A DNA stretch of 64,000 nucleotides from Dactylosporangium sp. AC04546 (GTDB taxonomy: Bacteria; Actinomycetota; Actinomycetes; Mycobacteriales; Micromonosporaceae), in contig NZ_JAHYSG010000012.1 in the NCBI RefSeq assembly GCF_022095675.1, forward strand, positions 62,001-126,000, read 5' to 3'. The translations under genes were made by a program, and so were the position numbers. Under the pieces are notes generated by a model. It did not search any database. It saw only the letters and a program-made list of their open reading frames with translations, and was not told where the DNA came from. Positions 7,519 through 16,583 of this stretch are shown here, piece by piece (within the stretch, counting starts at the first letter, position 1; each line of letters starts with the position of its first letter).

Positions 7519-7923
7519 ATGCGTCTGTCATCCCTGCTGCGCCCGCGGACCGTCGTGCGCGCCCACTGCGACCTGCCCTGCGGCGTCTACGACCCGGCCC
7601 AGGCGCGCATCGAGGCCGAGTCACTGCTCGCCATCGCCAAGAAGTACCAGGACAGCGACGACCCGGAGTTCCGCACGCGCGCCCTGCTCGTCAAGGAACA
7701 GCGGGCCGAGCTGGTGAAGCACCACCTCTGGGTGCTGTGGACCGACTACTTCAAGGCGCCCCACTTCGAGCGGTACCCCGAGCTGCACGGCCTGTTCAAC
7801 GAGGCCACCAAGCTGGCCGGGGCCGGCGGCGCGAAGGGCTCCGCCGACCCGGCCGTCGCCGAGCGGCTCCTCGGCAAGATCGACGAGATCGCGAAGATCT
7901 TCTGGGAGACCAAACAAGGCTGA
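7519..7923 (+). CDS. sodN: Nickel-containing superoxide dismutase (NiSOD)
   Basis: A 134-residue protein. After a 15-residue propeptide the mature N-terminus is H-C-D-L-P-C-G-V-Y, the nickel hook: His1, Cys2 and Cys6 bind nickel after cleavage. The rest, including Y-D-P-A-Q-A-R-I-E-A-E-S and K-E-Q-R-A-E-L-V-K-H-H-L-W, matches Streptomyces SodN in length and sequence. It converts superoxide to oxygen and hydrogen peroxide in the cytosol. The usual maturation peptidase gene sodX is not adjacent. Nickel SOD is commonly controlled by the Fur-family regulator Nur; here the promoter instead looks MerR-controlled. A leaderless start is indicated. Confidence 0.95.
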   Translation: MRLSSLLRPRTVVRAHCDLPCGVYDPAQARIEAESLLAIAKKYQDSDDPEFRTRALLVKEQRAELVKHHLWVLWTDYFKAPHFERYPELHGLFNEATKLAGAGGAKGSADPAVAERLLGKIDEIAKIFWETKQG

Positions 7924-7953
7924 TCTCTGACTGTGCTGGTGGCCGAGGCTGGC

Positions 7954-7966
7954 TACGCTCAGCTGC
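7954..7966 (+). promoter_or_regulatory. Leaderless promoter of the zinc-ribbon gene
   Basis: TACGCT (7954-7959) is followed by 7 nt and the GTG at 7967. The spacing places the transcription start on or next to the start codon, so there is no Shine-Dalgarno sequence. Confidence 0.6.
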
Positions 7967-8611
7967 GTGAGCGCGCTCGTACCCTTCACCGACAACGTCC
8001 GTGACCTGTCCAACACACAGGGTTACCAGTTCGAGTTCCGCTGCGAGCGGTGCGGGAACGGGCACCGGTCGGCGTTCAAGCGCGACTCCGTCGAGACCGG
8101 GAAGAAGGTCCTGCGGGCGGCCGGGCACGTTCTGGGCGGGTTCACCCAGCGGGTCAGCCGGACCGTGGACCAGTGGCAGTACGACCGGACCAGCAACTCC
8201 CCGGCGAAGGACCGGGCGCTCGCCGAGGCGGTCGAGCGGGCACGGCAGGAGTTCCGCCAGTGCCGCGGGTGCGGTGACTGGATGTGCGCCGCCATGTGCT
8301 GGAACGACGAGATCGGGCAGTGCCTGCGGTGCGCGCCCGTGGTGGCCGAGGAGGTCGCCCGGGCGCAGGCCGCGGCGCAGCGGGACCAGATCCGGGAGCG
8401 CGCCCAGCAGGCGAACTGGACCGCCGAGGTGGACATGAGCGCGCGGGCCGTGGTGGCCTGCCCGTCGTGCGGGACCAGGGCCGACGGCGGGCGGTTCTGC
8501 TCGGCCTGCGGGTCGTCGCTGGCGCCGCGTGTGCGGTGCGACGGCTGCGGCAGCGAGGGCAACCGGATCGGCGCGATGTTCTGCATGGACTGCGGCCAGA
8601 AACTCCCCTGA
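7967..8611 (+). CDS. Multi-zinc-ribbon protein, function unknown
   Basis: A 214-residue cytosolic protein with at least four Cys-x2-Cys pairs. The first is C-E-R-C-G near residue 24. Then come C-R-G-C-G and C-L-R-C (about 100-125), after a coiled segment C-P-S-C-G (about 163) and F-C-S-A-C-G, and finally C-D-G-C-G and F-C-M-D-C-G-Q-K at the C-terminus. The last two resemble zinc-ribbon/DZANK modules found beside SPFH or vWA proteins. No enzymatic domain is seen. The GTG at 7967 is chosen from the leaderless promoter. Confidence 0.75.
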   Translation: MSALVPFTDNVRDLSNTQGYQFEFRCERCGNGHRSAFKRDSVETGKKVLRAAGHVLGGFTQRVSRTVDQWQYDRTSNSPAKDRALAEAVERARQEFRQCRGCGDWMCAAMCWNDEIGQCLRCAPVVAEEVARAQAAAQRDQIRERAQQANWTAEVDMSARAVVACPSCGTRADGGRFCSACGSSLAPRVRCDGCGSEGNRIGAMFCMDCGQKLP

Positions 8612-8635
8612 CCGCAGCCCATGCCTTGGGGTGCC

Positions 8636-10201
8636 CTAGGCGTACGTCTCGAACTCGGCGACCTTCGGCGTGCCGGTCGCGCTCGTGATCTCGAACGTCA
8701 CCTTCTTCAACGAGGTGCGGCTGAACGTGATGACGCCCGCGCCGGTGCCCGAGGCCATGACGGCTCCGGTGTCGCCGTTGAGGACGCGCCAGTTGCGGAT
8801 GACGCCCGTCGAGCCCGACGCCTCACGGATGTTGATGCGCGAGATCGCGGTGGCGGAGCCCCACTTGATCGAGATGGATCCGGTGGTACCACTGGGAGAC
8901 CAGAACGTGCTCATGTCGCCGTCACGGACGTCGCCGTAGCTGGTGCCGCTGGCCTTGCTGGAGCCGTCCGAACCGGCGCCGATGCTGAGGTTCGTGCCGC
9001 CCTGGGTCGGGCCCGGGGTCGTCGGACCCGGCGTGGTCGGGCCGGGGGTCGTCGGGCCCGGGGTGGTCGGACCGACCGTCGGGCTGGTCGGCGTGCAGCT
9101 GCCGTTGGAGACCTGCAGGCCCTTGTTGGCGCCGGCCGTCGCGGTGACGACGCTCGGCACGCAGGAGGCGCTGTCGAGGGCGAACGAGTACGGGATGCTG
9201 ACGCTGGTGTTCGACGTCGGGTTCGGGCCGGCCGGGTTGTTCTCGGAGCCCGGGCTCGACCAGGTCACGGTGTCGAAGATGTTGCCGCTGACCTGCCAGT
9301 AGCCGGCCTCGCTGGTGTAGAACGTGCCGATGACGTCCTTGGCGTTCTTGAAGTAGTTGTTGTCGATGCGTGCCCGCGCGCCGGCCCGGGAGTTGATGCC
9401 CGACTCGTTGAGCTGCACGTAGTAGTTGTTGTAGATGTGCGCGATGCCGCCGCGCAGCAGTGGCGTGCGGGAGTCGATGTTCTGGTACAGGTTGTGGTGG
9501 AACGTGATGAAGCTGTTCCCGCGGTCACTCTCGCTGGACCCGATGAGCCCACCACGGCCGGAGTTGCGCAGGGTGCTGTAGGACAGCGTCACGTACTGCA
9601 CGTCGTCCTTCATGTCGAACAGGCCGTCGAAGCCCTCCGCCTCGCCGCCCGACGCCTCGAGCGAGACGTGGTCGACCCAGATGTTGCGCACGGTGCTCTC
9701 CATGCCGATGGCGTCGCCGCCGTTGGAGATGGGCGAGCCCGACTTCTTGACGTTCTTGACCGTCACGTTCTGGATGATGATGTTGCTCGAGTCGCGGATG
9801 TGGATGCCCAGCTGGTCGAACACCGCGCCGTTGCCGACGCCGATGATCGTGACGTTGCTGATCTCCTTGAGCTCGATCTTGTCGGCGGCGGTGTTGCAGC
9901 TGCTGCCGGACACCTTGGTCGTGTTGCCGTGGTTGATGGTGCCCTCGACCTGGATGATGATCGGGGTGCTGCTGCTGGCCCGGTTGCACAGGGCGGCGTG
10001 GATCGCCGTCCCGGTGGTGGCCCTGACCGTCTGGCCGCCGGCGCCGCCGGTCGTGCCGCCGTTCTGGGTCGCGTAGCCGGTGACGCCGCCGGTGGCGGCC
10101 GAAGCGTCGGGGATCGCCAGGACCACACCGACCGTGGTCCCGACGGCGGTGGCGGCCGCGGCCAACGCCACCTGCAGTCGCCGTGCGACTGGTCGTCTCA
10201 T
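8636..10201 (-). CDS. Secreted pectate lyase (PL1) with C-terminal discoidin/CBM-like domain
   Basis: A 521-residue exported protein. Residues 1-35 form a signal peptide (M-R-R-P-V-A-R-R-L then a hydrophobic stretch, A-S-A-A). Residues about 40-345 are a PL1 right-handed beta-helix with W-V-D-H-V-S-L, the substrate-binding region, and F-H-H-N-L-Y and repeated Y-N-N-Y motifs. A Thr/Pro linker of T-T-P-G-P repeats (about 370-395) leads to an F5/8-type C-like domain (about 400-521) with T-F-W-S-P-S. It cleaves polygalacturonate by beta-elimination. Upstream tandem LacI-type operators at 10312-10341 indicate repression by a sugar-sensing regulator. Confidence 0.9.
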   Translation of the reverse strand: MRRPVARRLQVALAAAATAVGTTVGVVLAIPDASAATGGVTGYATQNGGTTGGAGGQTVRATTGTAIHAALCNRASSSTPIIIQVEGTINHGNTTKVSGSSCNTAADKIELKEISNVTIIGVGNGAVFDQLGIHIRDSSNIIIQNVTVKNVKKSGSPISNGGDAIGMESTVRNIWVDHVSLEASGGEAEGFDGLFDMKDDVQYVTLSYSTLRNSGRGGLIGSSESDRGNSFITFHHNLYQNIDSRTPLLRGGIAHIYNNYYVQLNESGINSRAGARARIDNNYFKNAKDVIGTFYTSEAGYWQVSGNIFDTVTWSSPGSENNPAGPNPTSNTSVSIPYSFALDSASCVPSVVTATAGANKGLQVSNGSCTPTSPTVGPTTPGPTTPGPTTPGPTTPGPTQGGTNLSIGAGSDGSSKASGTSYGDVRDGDMSTFWSPSGTTGSISIKWGSATAISRINIREASGSTGVIRNWRVLNGDTGAVMASGTGAGVITFSRTSLKKVTFEITSATGTPKVAEFETYA

Positions 10202-10311
10202 CTCGTCTCACCTTCGTCGTCGCGTGCTGGGCGTGTGCTTGGCTCGCGCCGGGGCGGCGGCGTGATCCGCGGCTGATCCGGACTGACGTTGGCGGCGCCA
10301 TCCGGTTCGCT

Positions 10312-10341
10312 GGAAAGCGCTTGCCGGGGAAAGCGCTTTCC
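10312..10341. promoter_or_regulatory. Tandem CG-centred LacI-family operators upstream of pectate lyase
   Basis: Two palindromes lie 16 bp apart, centre to centre: GGAAAGCGCTTGCC (10312-10325, imperfect) and GGAAAGCGCTTTCC (10328-10341, perfect). The core AAAGCGCTT also occurs at 31098-31111 over the start codon of the LacI gene in this window, so that regulator is the best candidate. The operators are about 110 bp from the lyase ATG. Confidence 0.75.
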
Positions 10342-10440
10342 TGTGGATGCCTGATCGCGAGAATAGGGTGACGTCGATTGCTAGGGCAAGGTCTCGCCCG
10401 GATTGTGGCGAAATGCCCGGGGCTTGTTTTCAGGCTGTTT

Positions 10441-11187
10441 TCAGCCGTAGGCGACGGTCACGCGCTGCAGCACGAGGGAGACCTTCGGCGGGCCGTCGGT
10501 CTCGCTCTGGCCGCCGGCGCCGACGCCACCCCTGGCGACCTGGTCGACGACGTCCATGCCCCGGGTGACCACGCCGAGCAGGGTGTAGTCCGCCGTCAGC
10601 TCCGGATTGTCGCCGAAGTTGACGAAGAACTGGCTGCCGCTCGTGCCCGGAACCGCGGTCCTGGCCACGGCGACCGTCCCACTCGCGTAGCCCTTGGCCT
10701 TCGGGAGGTTCTCCTCCGCGTACTGGTAGCTGGGCCCGCCCGCGCCGGTGCCGGACGGGTCGCCGCACTGCAGCACGTGGATGCCCTCCGTCACCAGGCG
10801 GTGACAGGAGGTGCCGTCGAAGAACTTCTTTCCGGCCAGGAACGAGAAGCTGGCCACCGCGCACTGGGCGGCCTTGGCGTCCATCGTGATCTCGATGGCG
10901 CCGAGGTTGGTGGTCAGCGCCATGACCGCCGTCGTGGCCTTCGGGACGCTGGTTGGCGGGGTCCCGACGTTCTTGACGTTGGTCTCGTTGCCGGGCTCGA
11001 CGGCCTTCCACCGGCACGTCCCGGAGCCGCCACCCTGCGCCCCGGAGGCCGACGCTCCTGGCGCGGGCGATGCCGCGGGATCGATCCGCCGGGCGGACTG
11101 CGGCCCCGCCAGCGAGGGCGTGCCGCATCCGGCGACCAGCGCGACGACGGTGGCGGCGAGCGCTGGACCACCGAGGCGACGGATCAC
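10441..11187 (-). CDS. Cyclophilin-type peptidyl-prolyl isomerase lipoprotein
   Basis: A 248-residue protein with a lipobox V-A-G-C at about residue 21, so it is anchored outside the membrane. After a Ser/Gly/Ala linker, residues about 85-245 are a cyclophilin domain: L-G-A-I-E-I, F-F-D-G-T-S-C-H-R-L, L-Q-C-G-D-P-S-G-T-G-A-G-G-P, and G-S-Q-F-F-V-N-F. The S-C-H-R-L segment holds the catalytic Arg. It would catalyse proline isomerisation in exported proteins. It is transcribed alone; the gene ends about 100 bp beyond the pectate lyase operators. Confidence 0.9.
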   Translation of the reverse strand: MIRRLGGPALAATVVALVAGCGTPSLAGPQSARRIDPAASPAPGASASGAQGGGSGTCRWKAVEPGNETNVKNVGTPPTSVPKATTAVMALTTNLGAIEITMDAKAAQCAVASFSFLAGKKFFDGTSCHRLVTEGIHVLQCGDPSGTGAGGPSYQYAEENLPKAKGYASGTVAVARTAVPGTSGSQFFVNFGDNPELTADYTLLGVVTRGMDVVDQVARGGVGAGGQSETDGPPKVSLVLQRVTVAYG

Positions 11188-11439
11188 GGGTGCACGCTAC
11201 GGCATGGCGACACGTGGCGCGGTGCCCGGCAGCTTGCGGACAACTCGCGGCGCGGCGTTCGCCTTTCGACGTTGGTCGATCCATCCTCGGCCGGCAAGAT
11301 CAACGCGAGGGTTAATCGATCAACGTCTAAGCCGTCGAGGCCGCCGGCGTCACCGCCGACGCTGGCGTGGCCGCCGGCATCGCCGCCGCGTCGCCGGCAT
11401 CACCGTCGCGGGCGGGCCCGCGGCGGCCGGGCGATTGGC
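11188..11439. other. Intergenic region with spaced inverted repeat
   Basis: No gene is seen in this stretch between two divergent genes. An inverted repeat, ACGTTGGTCGAT (11269-11280) and ATCGATCAACGT (11315-11326), matches at 11 of 12 positions with 34 nt between the arms, which may be paired operator half-sites. From about 11339 to 11420 there is a run of degenerate GCCGCCGGCATC-like repeats of unknown meaning. Confidence 0.45.
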
Positions 11440-11474
11440 TTGACCACTTGGCCTCTCGTCAGTACGGTCACGGC
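11440..11474 (+). promoter_or_regulatory. Consensus leaderless promoter of the FAH-family gene
   Basis: TTGACC (11440-11445), a 17-bp spacer, TACGGT (11463-11468), then 6 nt to the ATG at 11475. Box quality and spacing are near ideal for the housekeeping sigma factor. Confidence 0.75.
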
Positions 11475-12317
11475 ATGCGACTCGCCCGACTCGGCCCGAT
11501 CGGCGCCGAACGCCCCGTCGTGTTCGCCGCCGACGGGACGGCCCACGACCTGACGCCACTCACCGCCGACCTCGACGGTGCGTTCCTCGCCGCCGACGGG
11601 ATCGCGCGCACCCGCGCCGCCCTCGACGCCGGGGAGCTGCCCGTGGTCGACCCCGCCGGCCTGCGGGTCGGCCCGCCCGTCGCCGGCATCGGCAAGGTGG
11701 TGTGCATCGGCCTGAACTACGCCCGGCACGCCGCCGAGTCCGGGGCCACGCCGCCGGCCGAGCCGGTGGTGTTCATGAAGGGCGCCGACACGGTCGTCGG
11801 CCCGGACGACACCGTGCTCATCCCGCGCAACAGCGTGAAGACCGACTACGAGGTCGAGCTGGCGGTGGTCGTCGGCCGCAAGGCCCGCTACCTGGACAGC
11901 CCGGCCGACGCGGCCGCGCACATCGCCGGCTACGCGATCAGCAACGACGTGTCGGAGCGCGAGTTCCAGCTCGAGCGCGGCGGCCAGTGGGACAAGGGCA
12001 AGAACTGTGAGACCTTCAACCCGCTGGGCCCGTGGCTGGTCCCCGGCGACGGCCTCACGGTGCCCGACCTGCGCCTGCAATCCTGGATCAACGGCGAGCC
12101 CCGCCAGGACGAGCGGGCCGCTGACATGATCTTCGACGTGCCCCACCTGATCTGGTACCTCAGCCAGTTCATGGTCCTGCACCCCGGCGACGTCGTGAAC
12201 ACGGGCACCCCGGCAGGCGTCGCGATGGGCCTGCCCGGCCAGCCGTACCTCCGCGCCGGCGACGTGATGGAGCTGGAGATCACCGGTTTGGGCCGCCAGC
12301 GCCAGACCTGCGCCTGA
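11475..12317 (+). CDS. Fumarylacetoacetate hydrolase (FAH) family protein
   Basis: A 280-residue enzyme of the FAH fold. It has V-C-I-G-L-N-Y-A-R-H-A-A-E, the metal-binding E-V-E-L-A-V-V (about residues 119-125), A-I-S-N-D-V-S-E-R-E-F-Q and the G-D-V-V-N-T-G-T-P-A-G-V signature. The metal triad Glu-Glu-Asp is intact. Such proteins hydrolyse acylpyruvates or decarboxylate oxaloacetate, or act in catabolism of sugar acids and aromatics. The substrate cannot be read from the sequence. The gene stands alone with its own promoter. Confidence 0.9.
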   Translation: MRLARLGPIGAERPVVFAADGTAHDLTPLTADLDGAFLAADGIARTRAALDAGELPVVDPAGLRVGPPVAGIGKVVCIGLNYARHAAESGATPPAEPVVFMKGADTVVGPDDTVLIPRNSVKTDYEVELAVVVGRKARYLDSPADAAAHIAGYAISNDVSEREFQLERGGQWDKGKNCETFNPLGPWLVPGDGLTVPDLRLQSWINGEPRQDERAADMIFDVPHLIWYLSQFMVLHPGDVVNTGTPAGVAMGLPGQPYLRAGDVMELEITGLGRQRQTCA

Positions 12318-12392
12318 CGCCCTCCTGGATCCGCCACACCCGGGCGGCACCGTCCTCGCAGGCGATGGCGAGCGCGGTGCCGTCCGGTGCCG
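12318..12392 (-). pseudogene. WD40-repeat gene remnant (single blade)
   Basis: On the minus strand the gap between two genes codes for one end of a WD40 blade: P-D-G-T-A-L-A-I-A-C-E-D-G-A-A-R-V-W-R-I. That is the standard pattern of the last blade in actinobacterial WD40 proteins. It has no start and cannot stand alone. The stretch is about 25 codons. I read it as a leftover of a deleted gene. Confidence 0.5.
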
Positions 12393-13073
12393 TCACGGTC
12401 CGCCGAAGGGCGCCAGGCCGCTCTTGTAGGCCAGCACGACGAGCTGCGCCCGGTCGCGGGCGCCGAGCTTGGTCATGGCGCGCTGGACGTGGGTACGCAC
12501 GGTCAGCACGCTGAGGTGCAGCTCGGCGGCGATCTCGGCGTTCGACCGGCCGTCGGCGGCCAGCCTCGTGACCTCGGCCTCGCGGTTGGTCAGGTCCGCG
12601 ATACCCGGCACCGTGGACGGCTGGGCGGCCGGCCCCGGTGGCGGGGTGGCGAGGAACTGGCTGATGAGGGCCTTCGTCGCGCCCGGGGACAGCAGGCTGT
12701 CGCCGGCGGCGACGGTGCGGATGGCGGCGAGCAGGTCGTCGGTGGTGACGTACTTGCCGAGGAAGCCGCTGGCGCCCGCGCGGAGGGCCCGGGCGACGTG
12801 CTCGTCGTTCTCGAACGTGGTGAGGATGAGCACCCGGGTGCCGGCCAGGGCGGGGTCGGCGCAGATGGTCTCGGTGGCGGCCAGGCCGTCGGTGCCGGGC
12901 ATCCGCACGTCCATCACGACGACGTCGGGACGGTGCACCCGGGCGAGCTCGACGGACTGCGCGCCGTCGGCGGCCTCGGCGACGACCTCCAGGTCGGCGC
13001 ACGAGTCGATCAGCATCCGGAAGGTGCCCCGCAGCAGCGCCTGGTCGTCGGCGAGGAGGACGCGGATCGTCAC
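12393..13073 (-). CDS. NarL/LuxR-family response regulator
   Basis: A 226-residue two-domain regulator. The receiver domain (1-120) has the acidic pair A-D-D near residue 9, the phospho-acceptor in V-V-M-D-V-R-M-P (Asp about 55) and a Lys in F-L-G-K. A linker leads to a LuxR helix-turn-helix (about 160-220): L-T-N-R-E-A-E-V-T-R-L-A-A-D-G-R-S-N-A-E-I-A. It overlaps the histidine kinase gene by 4 bp. The pair follows an MMPL exporter gene, so it probably regulates this operon in response to an envelope or antibiotic signal. Confidence 0.95.
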   Translation of the reverse strand: MTIRVLLADDQALLRGTFRMLIDSCADLEVVAEAADGAQSVELARVHRPDVVVMDVRMPGTDGLAATETICADPALAGTRVLILTTFENDEHVARALRAGASGFLGKYVTTDDLLAAIRTVAAGDSLLSPGATKALISQFLATPPPGPAAQPSTVPGIADLTNREAEVTRLAADGRSNAEIAAELHLSVLTVRTHVQRAMTKLGARDRAQLVVLAYKSGLAPFGGP

Positions 13074-14242
13074 GGCGTCACCCGCAGCGGGAGGGCGCTC
13101 ACGACCTCGAAGCCGGTGCCGCCGTCGCTGACCCGCAGGTCGCCGCCGACCGCGTGGGCCCGCTCACGCATCCCGATGATGCCGAAGCCGTCGGCGCCGC
13201 CGGGGCCTCGGCCGCCTTCGGTGGCGTTGGCGACCATGATGGTGAGGGTGCTGCCGCTGTACCGCAGCCGCAGCGAGGCGACCGCCGGCGCCGCGTACTT
13301 GGTGGCGTTGGTCAGCGCCTCCTGGATGATGCGGTAGGCGGTCAGGTCCACTCCCGGCGGCAGGTCCCGCGGCTCGCCCTCGACCTCGAGGTCGACGGTC
13401 AGCCCGGCCGACCGGCACAGCTCCAGCAGCTCCGGCAGCCGGGCCAGCCCCGGCGCGGGTTCGAGCGAGTCGGCGTCGGGCTCGCCGGCCCGGCGCAGGA
13501 CGCCGACGGTGTTGCGCAGCTCGAGCATGACCGAGGAGGTGGTGACCTTGAGGTCGGCGAGGAGCTTGCGGGTGAGCGCCGGGTCGGCGTCGAGCAGGTG
13601 GGCCGCGGTGCCGGCCTGGGCGTTGGCCACGGCCATGTGGTGGGCGACGACGTCGTGCAGGTCGCGGGCGATGCGCATGCGCTCCTCCGTGACCCGCAGC
13701 CGGGCCTCCTCCTCGCGGGTCCGCTCGGCGTGCTCCGCCCGGGCGTGGACCGTGTCGAGGTAGGCGTGGCGGAGCCGGGACCGGCTGCCCATGGACAGCG
13801 GCAGCAGCAGCCACAGGGCCGGCCCGATGACACGGAGCACCACCGTCTCGTCGAGGTCGGTGATCCCGACGGCGGCGCCGACGACCAGTGTGGTCGTGAC
13901 GCCGCCGTACACCCAGGCGGTCCGGGAGCCGGCCGACGCGGCCAGCCGGTACAGCGCGACCATCACCGGGCCCAGCAGCAGCGGGGTGAGCAGATAGCCG
14001 AGGACGCCCAGCACGACGGCGCAGGCGGCGGTCACGGCGACCGTGGCCCGCGGGTGTTCCCGTGCCTTGAGCAGGGCCAGGCAGGACAGCCCGGCCAGCA
14101 CGTCGGCGATCCAGGCGTCCGGCGGACGGCCCTCGCCCGGGCCGACCAGGTGCACCCCGAGCACCGCACCGGCGAACAGCGCGACCGCGACGACGGCGTC
14201 GGTGAGCCGCGGATGCCGCTCGGCAGACTCCAGGCTGACCAT
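13070..14242 (-). CDS. Sensor histidine kinase (HisKA_3 type)
   Basis: A 390-residue membrane kinase. Residues about 20-165 hold some five transmembrane helices with little extracellular sequence. The phospho-acceptor is in R-I-A-R-D-L-H-D-V-V-A-H-H (about residue 200), the HisKA_3 pattern. The HATPase domain has I-I-Q-E-A-L-T-N-A-T-K-Y-A and G-F-G-I-I-G-M-R-E-R. It autophosphorylates and passes phosphate to the overlapping response regulator. The ATG at 14242 has AGGAG 6 nt upstream. Very short loops suggest sensing within the membrane. Confidence 0.93.
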   Translation of the reverse strand: MVSLESAERHPRLTDAVVAVALFAGAVLGVHLVGPGEGRPPDAWIADVLAGLSCLALLKAREHPRATVAVTAACAVVLGVLGYLLTPLLLGPVMVALYRLAASAGSRTAWVYGGVTTTLVVGAAVGITDLDETVVLRVIGPALWLLLPLSMGSRSRLRHAYLDTVHARAEHAERTREEEARLRVTEERMRIARDLHDVVAHHMAVANAQAGTAAHLLDADPALTRKLLADLKVTTSSVMLELRNTVGVLRRAGEPDADSLEPAPGLARLPELLELCRSAGLTVDLEVEGEPRDLPPGVDLTAYRIIQEALTNATKYAAPAVASLRLRYSGSTLTIMVANATEGGRGPGGADGFGIIGMRERAHAVGGDLRVSDGGTGFEVVSALPLRVTP

Positions 14243-14258
14243 CCCGTGCTCCTGTCGT

Positions 14259-16430
14259 TCACCGCGTGCCGACGTCAAGTATCGCCCGCGGCGGGCGCTC
14301 CTCGAAGGTGCGGCCCTCGACGTCGACCTGCGGGAGCATCCGGTCGAAGCGGCGCGGCAGCCACCAGGCCCGGCGCCCGAGGAGCGCGAGGACGGCCGGG
14401 ACGATGGCCATGCGGACGACGAACGCGTCGAGGAGCACCGCCGTGGCCAGGCTGAGACCGATCATCTTGATGAACTGGTCCTGCTCGCTGATGAACCCGC
14501 CGAAGACGGCCATCATGATCAGCGCGGCGGCGGCCACGACCCGGGTGCTGTGCCGGAACCCGGTCTCGATCGCCTGGCGCGGTGGGGCGCCGTGGACGTA
14601 CGCCTCCCGCATCCGCGAGACCAGGAAGACCTCGTAGTCCATGGCCAGTCCGAACACGATCCCGACCAGGAAGATCGGCACCGCGCTCATGATCGGCCCG
14701 GTCTGCGCGACGCCGAGCAGGTCCGCGCCGTACCCCCGCTGGAACACGAGGACCAGCACGCCCAGGGCGGCCAGCACCGAGAGCAGGAACCCCAGGGCCG
14801 CCTTGACGGGCACCAGGATCGAGCGGAACACGACCAGCAGCACCAGCACGGCGAGCCCGACCACGGTGGCCAGGTAAGGCAGCAGCGCGCCCTGGATCTT
14901 GCCGGCCATGTCGATGTTGACCGCGGTGGTGCCGCTGACCTGGAACGTCGCACCGGTGCCGGCGGTCAGCCGGGGCCGCGCCGCCCGCAGGTCGCGCACC
15001 AGGTCCTTGGTCGCCTCGTCGGTGGGGCTGGTCGACGGGACCGCGTCGAAGATCGCGGTGTCCCCGGCGTCGTTGAAGACCGGTGGCGACACCGACACGA
15101 CCCCGGCCGTCCCGGCCACCCGGCCGGCGATCGCGGTGACCGCCGCCTGCGGGTCGGCCGCGCCTCTGGCGTCGACCACGACCATCAGCGGGCCGTTGAA
15201 TCCGGGCCCGAACGCCTTGGCGAGGGCGTCGTAGGCGCGGCGCTGCGTGGTCGACGCCGGCCGGGCCTCGTCACCCGGCATGCCCAGCTGGAGCCCGAGG
15301 GCGGGCACCGCCAGCGCCCCGAGCAGCACCACCCCCAGCGTCAGGACGGCGACCGGGCGGCGCAGCACGAACCGCGCCCACCGCGCGCCGCCGGCGCCGG
15401 TGCCCGTCTTGCCGGCGCGAGCCAGCACCCTGTCGGGCACGAAGCCGAGGATCGCCGGTACCAGGGTGAGCGCGATGAGCACCGCCACCACGACCGCCGC
15501 GACGGCCGTCAGCCCCATCTTCGTCAGCATCGGGATGCCGACCACGGCCAGGCCGGCCAGCGCGATCATCACGGTCAGACCGGCGAAGGCCACCGCCGAG
15601 CCGGCCGTACCCGCCGCCAGGGCCACAGCCTCGGCCGCCGCCAGGCCGCGGGCCCGCTCCTCGCGGTAGCGGGAGACCACGAACAGGGCGTAGTCGATCC
15701 CGACCGCGAGACCCAGCATGAGGGCGAGGGTGCCGGTGGTCGCGGACAGGCCGAGCGCGTCGCTGAGCGCGAGGATCGACAGCATGCTCACCGCGACCCC
15801 GAGCAGCGCGGTCAGCAGCGACAGTCCCGCCGCGACGAGTGATCCGAGGGTGACCACCAGCACCACCGCGGCCAACGCGACGGCGATGAGTTCGGCGGTA
15901 CCGCCGGGGCCGTCGCCGCCGCCCTCCAGCGCGCTGCCGCCGACGTCGGCCGTCAGCCCCGACGCACGGGCGGCGGCGGCCGCGGCGGCGAGCTCCGCGC
16001 GGCTGGCGTCGGTGACCCGAGCGGCCGTGACGGTGTAGGAGACGCTCGTGTAGGCCGCCGACCCGTCACCGCTGACCGTGCCGCCCTCGAACGGGTCGGC
16101 CACCATGGCCACCTGCGCGCCGCCGGCCAGCTGCCGGACGGCCGCCTCGACCGCCGCCCGGTACGGTTCCGACGTCACCCGCTCCCCCGCCGGGGCCACG
16201 AACACCACCGTCGCCCCGCCGGCGTCCGCGGTGATCCCGGGGAACCGCTCCCGCAGCACGTCGAAGGCCTGCTGCGACTCGACGCCCGGGATCGAGAAGT
16301 CGTCGTCAGGGACGGGCGGCGCCGCCAGCCCGGCCACGACCACGCCGGCCAGGACCACCAGCCAGGCGAGGACCACCGGCCCTCGGCGCCTGAAACACAC
16401 CCGGCCGAGCCGGGCCAACATCCCTGCCAC
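14259..16430 (-). CDS. MMPL-family RND transporter
   Basis: A protein of about 723 residues with twelve predicted transmembrane helices in the duplicated MMPL layout. Each half has a large extracellular domain after its first helix. Half one has G-I-D-Y-A-L-F and half two has A-M-D-Y-E-V-F, the conserved proton-path Asp-Tyr pairs. MMPL proteins export lipids, fatty acids or antibiotics. The start is uncertain: GTG 16430 with GGAG 8 nt before it, ATG 16421, or ATG 16469. It is the first gene of an operon with the kinase (16 bp away) and regulator. Confidence 0.88.
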   Translation of the reverse strand: MAGMLARLGRVCFRRRGPVVLAWLVVLAGVVVAGLAAPPVPDDDFSIPGVESQQAFDVLRERFPGITADAGGATVVFVAPAGERVTSEPYRAAVEAAVRQLAGGAQVAMVADPFEGGTVSGDGSAAYTSVSYTVTAARVTDASRAELAAAAAAARASGLTADVGGSALEGGGDGPGGTAELIAVALAAVVLVVTLGSLVAAGLSLLTALLGVAVSMLSILALSDALGLSATTGTLALMLGLAVGIDYALFVVSRYREERARGLAAAEAVALAAGTAGSAVAFAGLTVMIALAGLAVVGIPMLTKMGLTAVAAVVVAVLIALTLVPAILGFVPDRVLARAGKTGTGAGGARWARFVLRRPVAVLTLGVVLLGALAVPALGLQLGMPGDEARPASTTQRRAYDALAKAFGPGFNGPLMVVVDARGAADPQAAVTAIAGRVAGTAGVVSVSPPVFNDAGDTAIFDAVPSTSPTDEATKDLVRDLRAARPRLTAGTGATFQVSGTTAVNIDMAGKIQGALLPYLATVVGLAVLVLLVVFRSILVPVKAALGFLLSVLAALGVLVLVFQRGYGADLLGVAQTGPIMSAVPIFLVGIVFGLAMDYEVFLVSRMREAYVHGAPPRQAIETGFRHSTRVVAAAALIMMAVFGGFISEQDQFIKMIGLSLATAVLLDAFVVRMAIVPAVLALLGRRAWWLPRRFDRMLPQVDVEGRTFEERPPRAILDVGTR

Positions 16431-16535
16431 AGGGGCGTCTCCATTCTGACGTTCCGGAGACACCACCATCCCGCCCGGGCCTGGCCCGCGTCGTCGTGCG
16501 CGTGCGGGCTTCCGGCTACACAATCCGAACCATGC

Positions 16536-16577
16536 GGTGGTGCGGCGCTACTGCTGCCGCATGAGCGCCGCACCACC
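16536..16577. terminator. Large hairpin between MMPL operon and GH2 gene
   Basis: A perfect 13-bp inverted repeat, GGTGGTGCGGCGC (16536-16548) and GCGCCGCACCACC (16565-16577), with a 16-nt loop. It starts 6 bp beyond the GH2 stop codon (minus strand), where a terminator is expected. There is no clear U-run, which is common in actinobacteria. Confidence 0.65.
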
Positions 16578-16583
16578 CTTGCC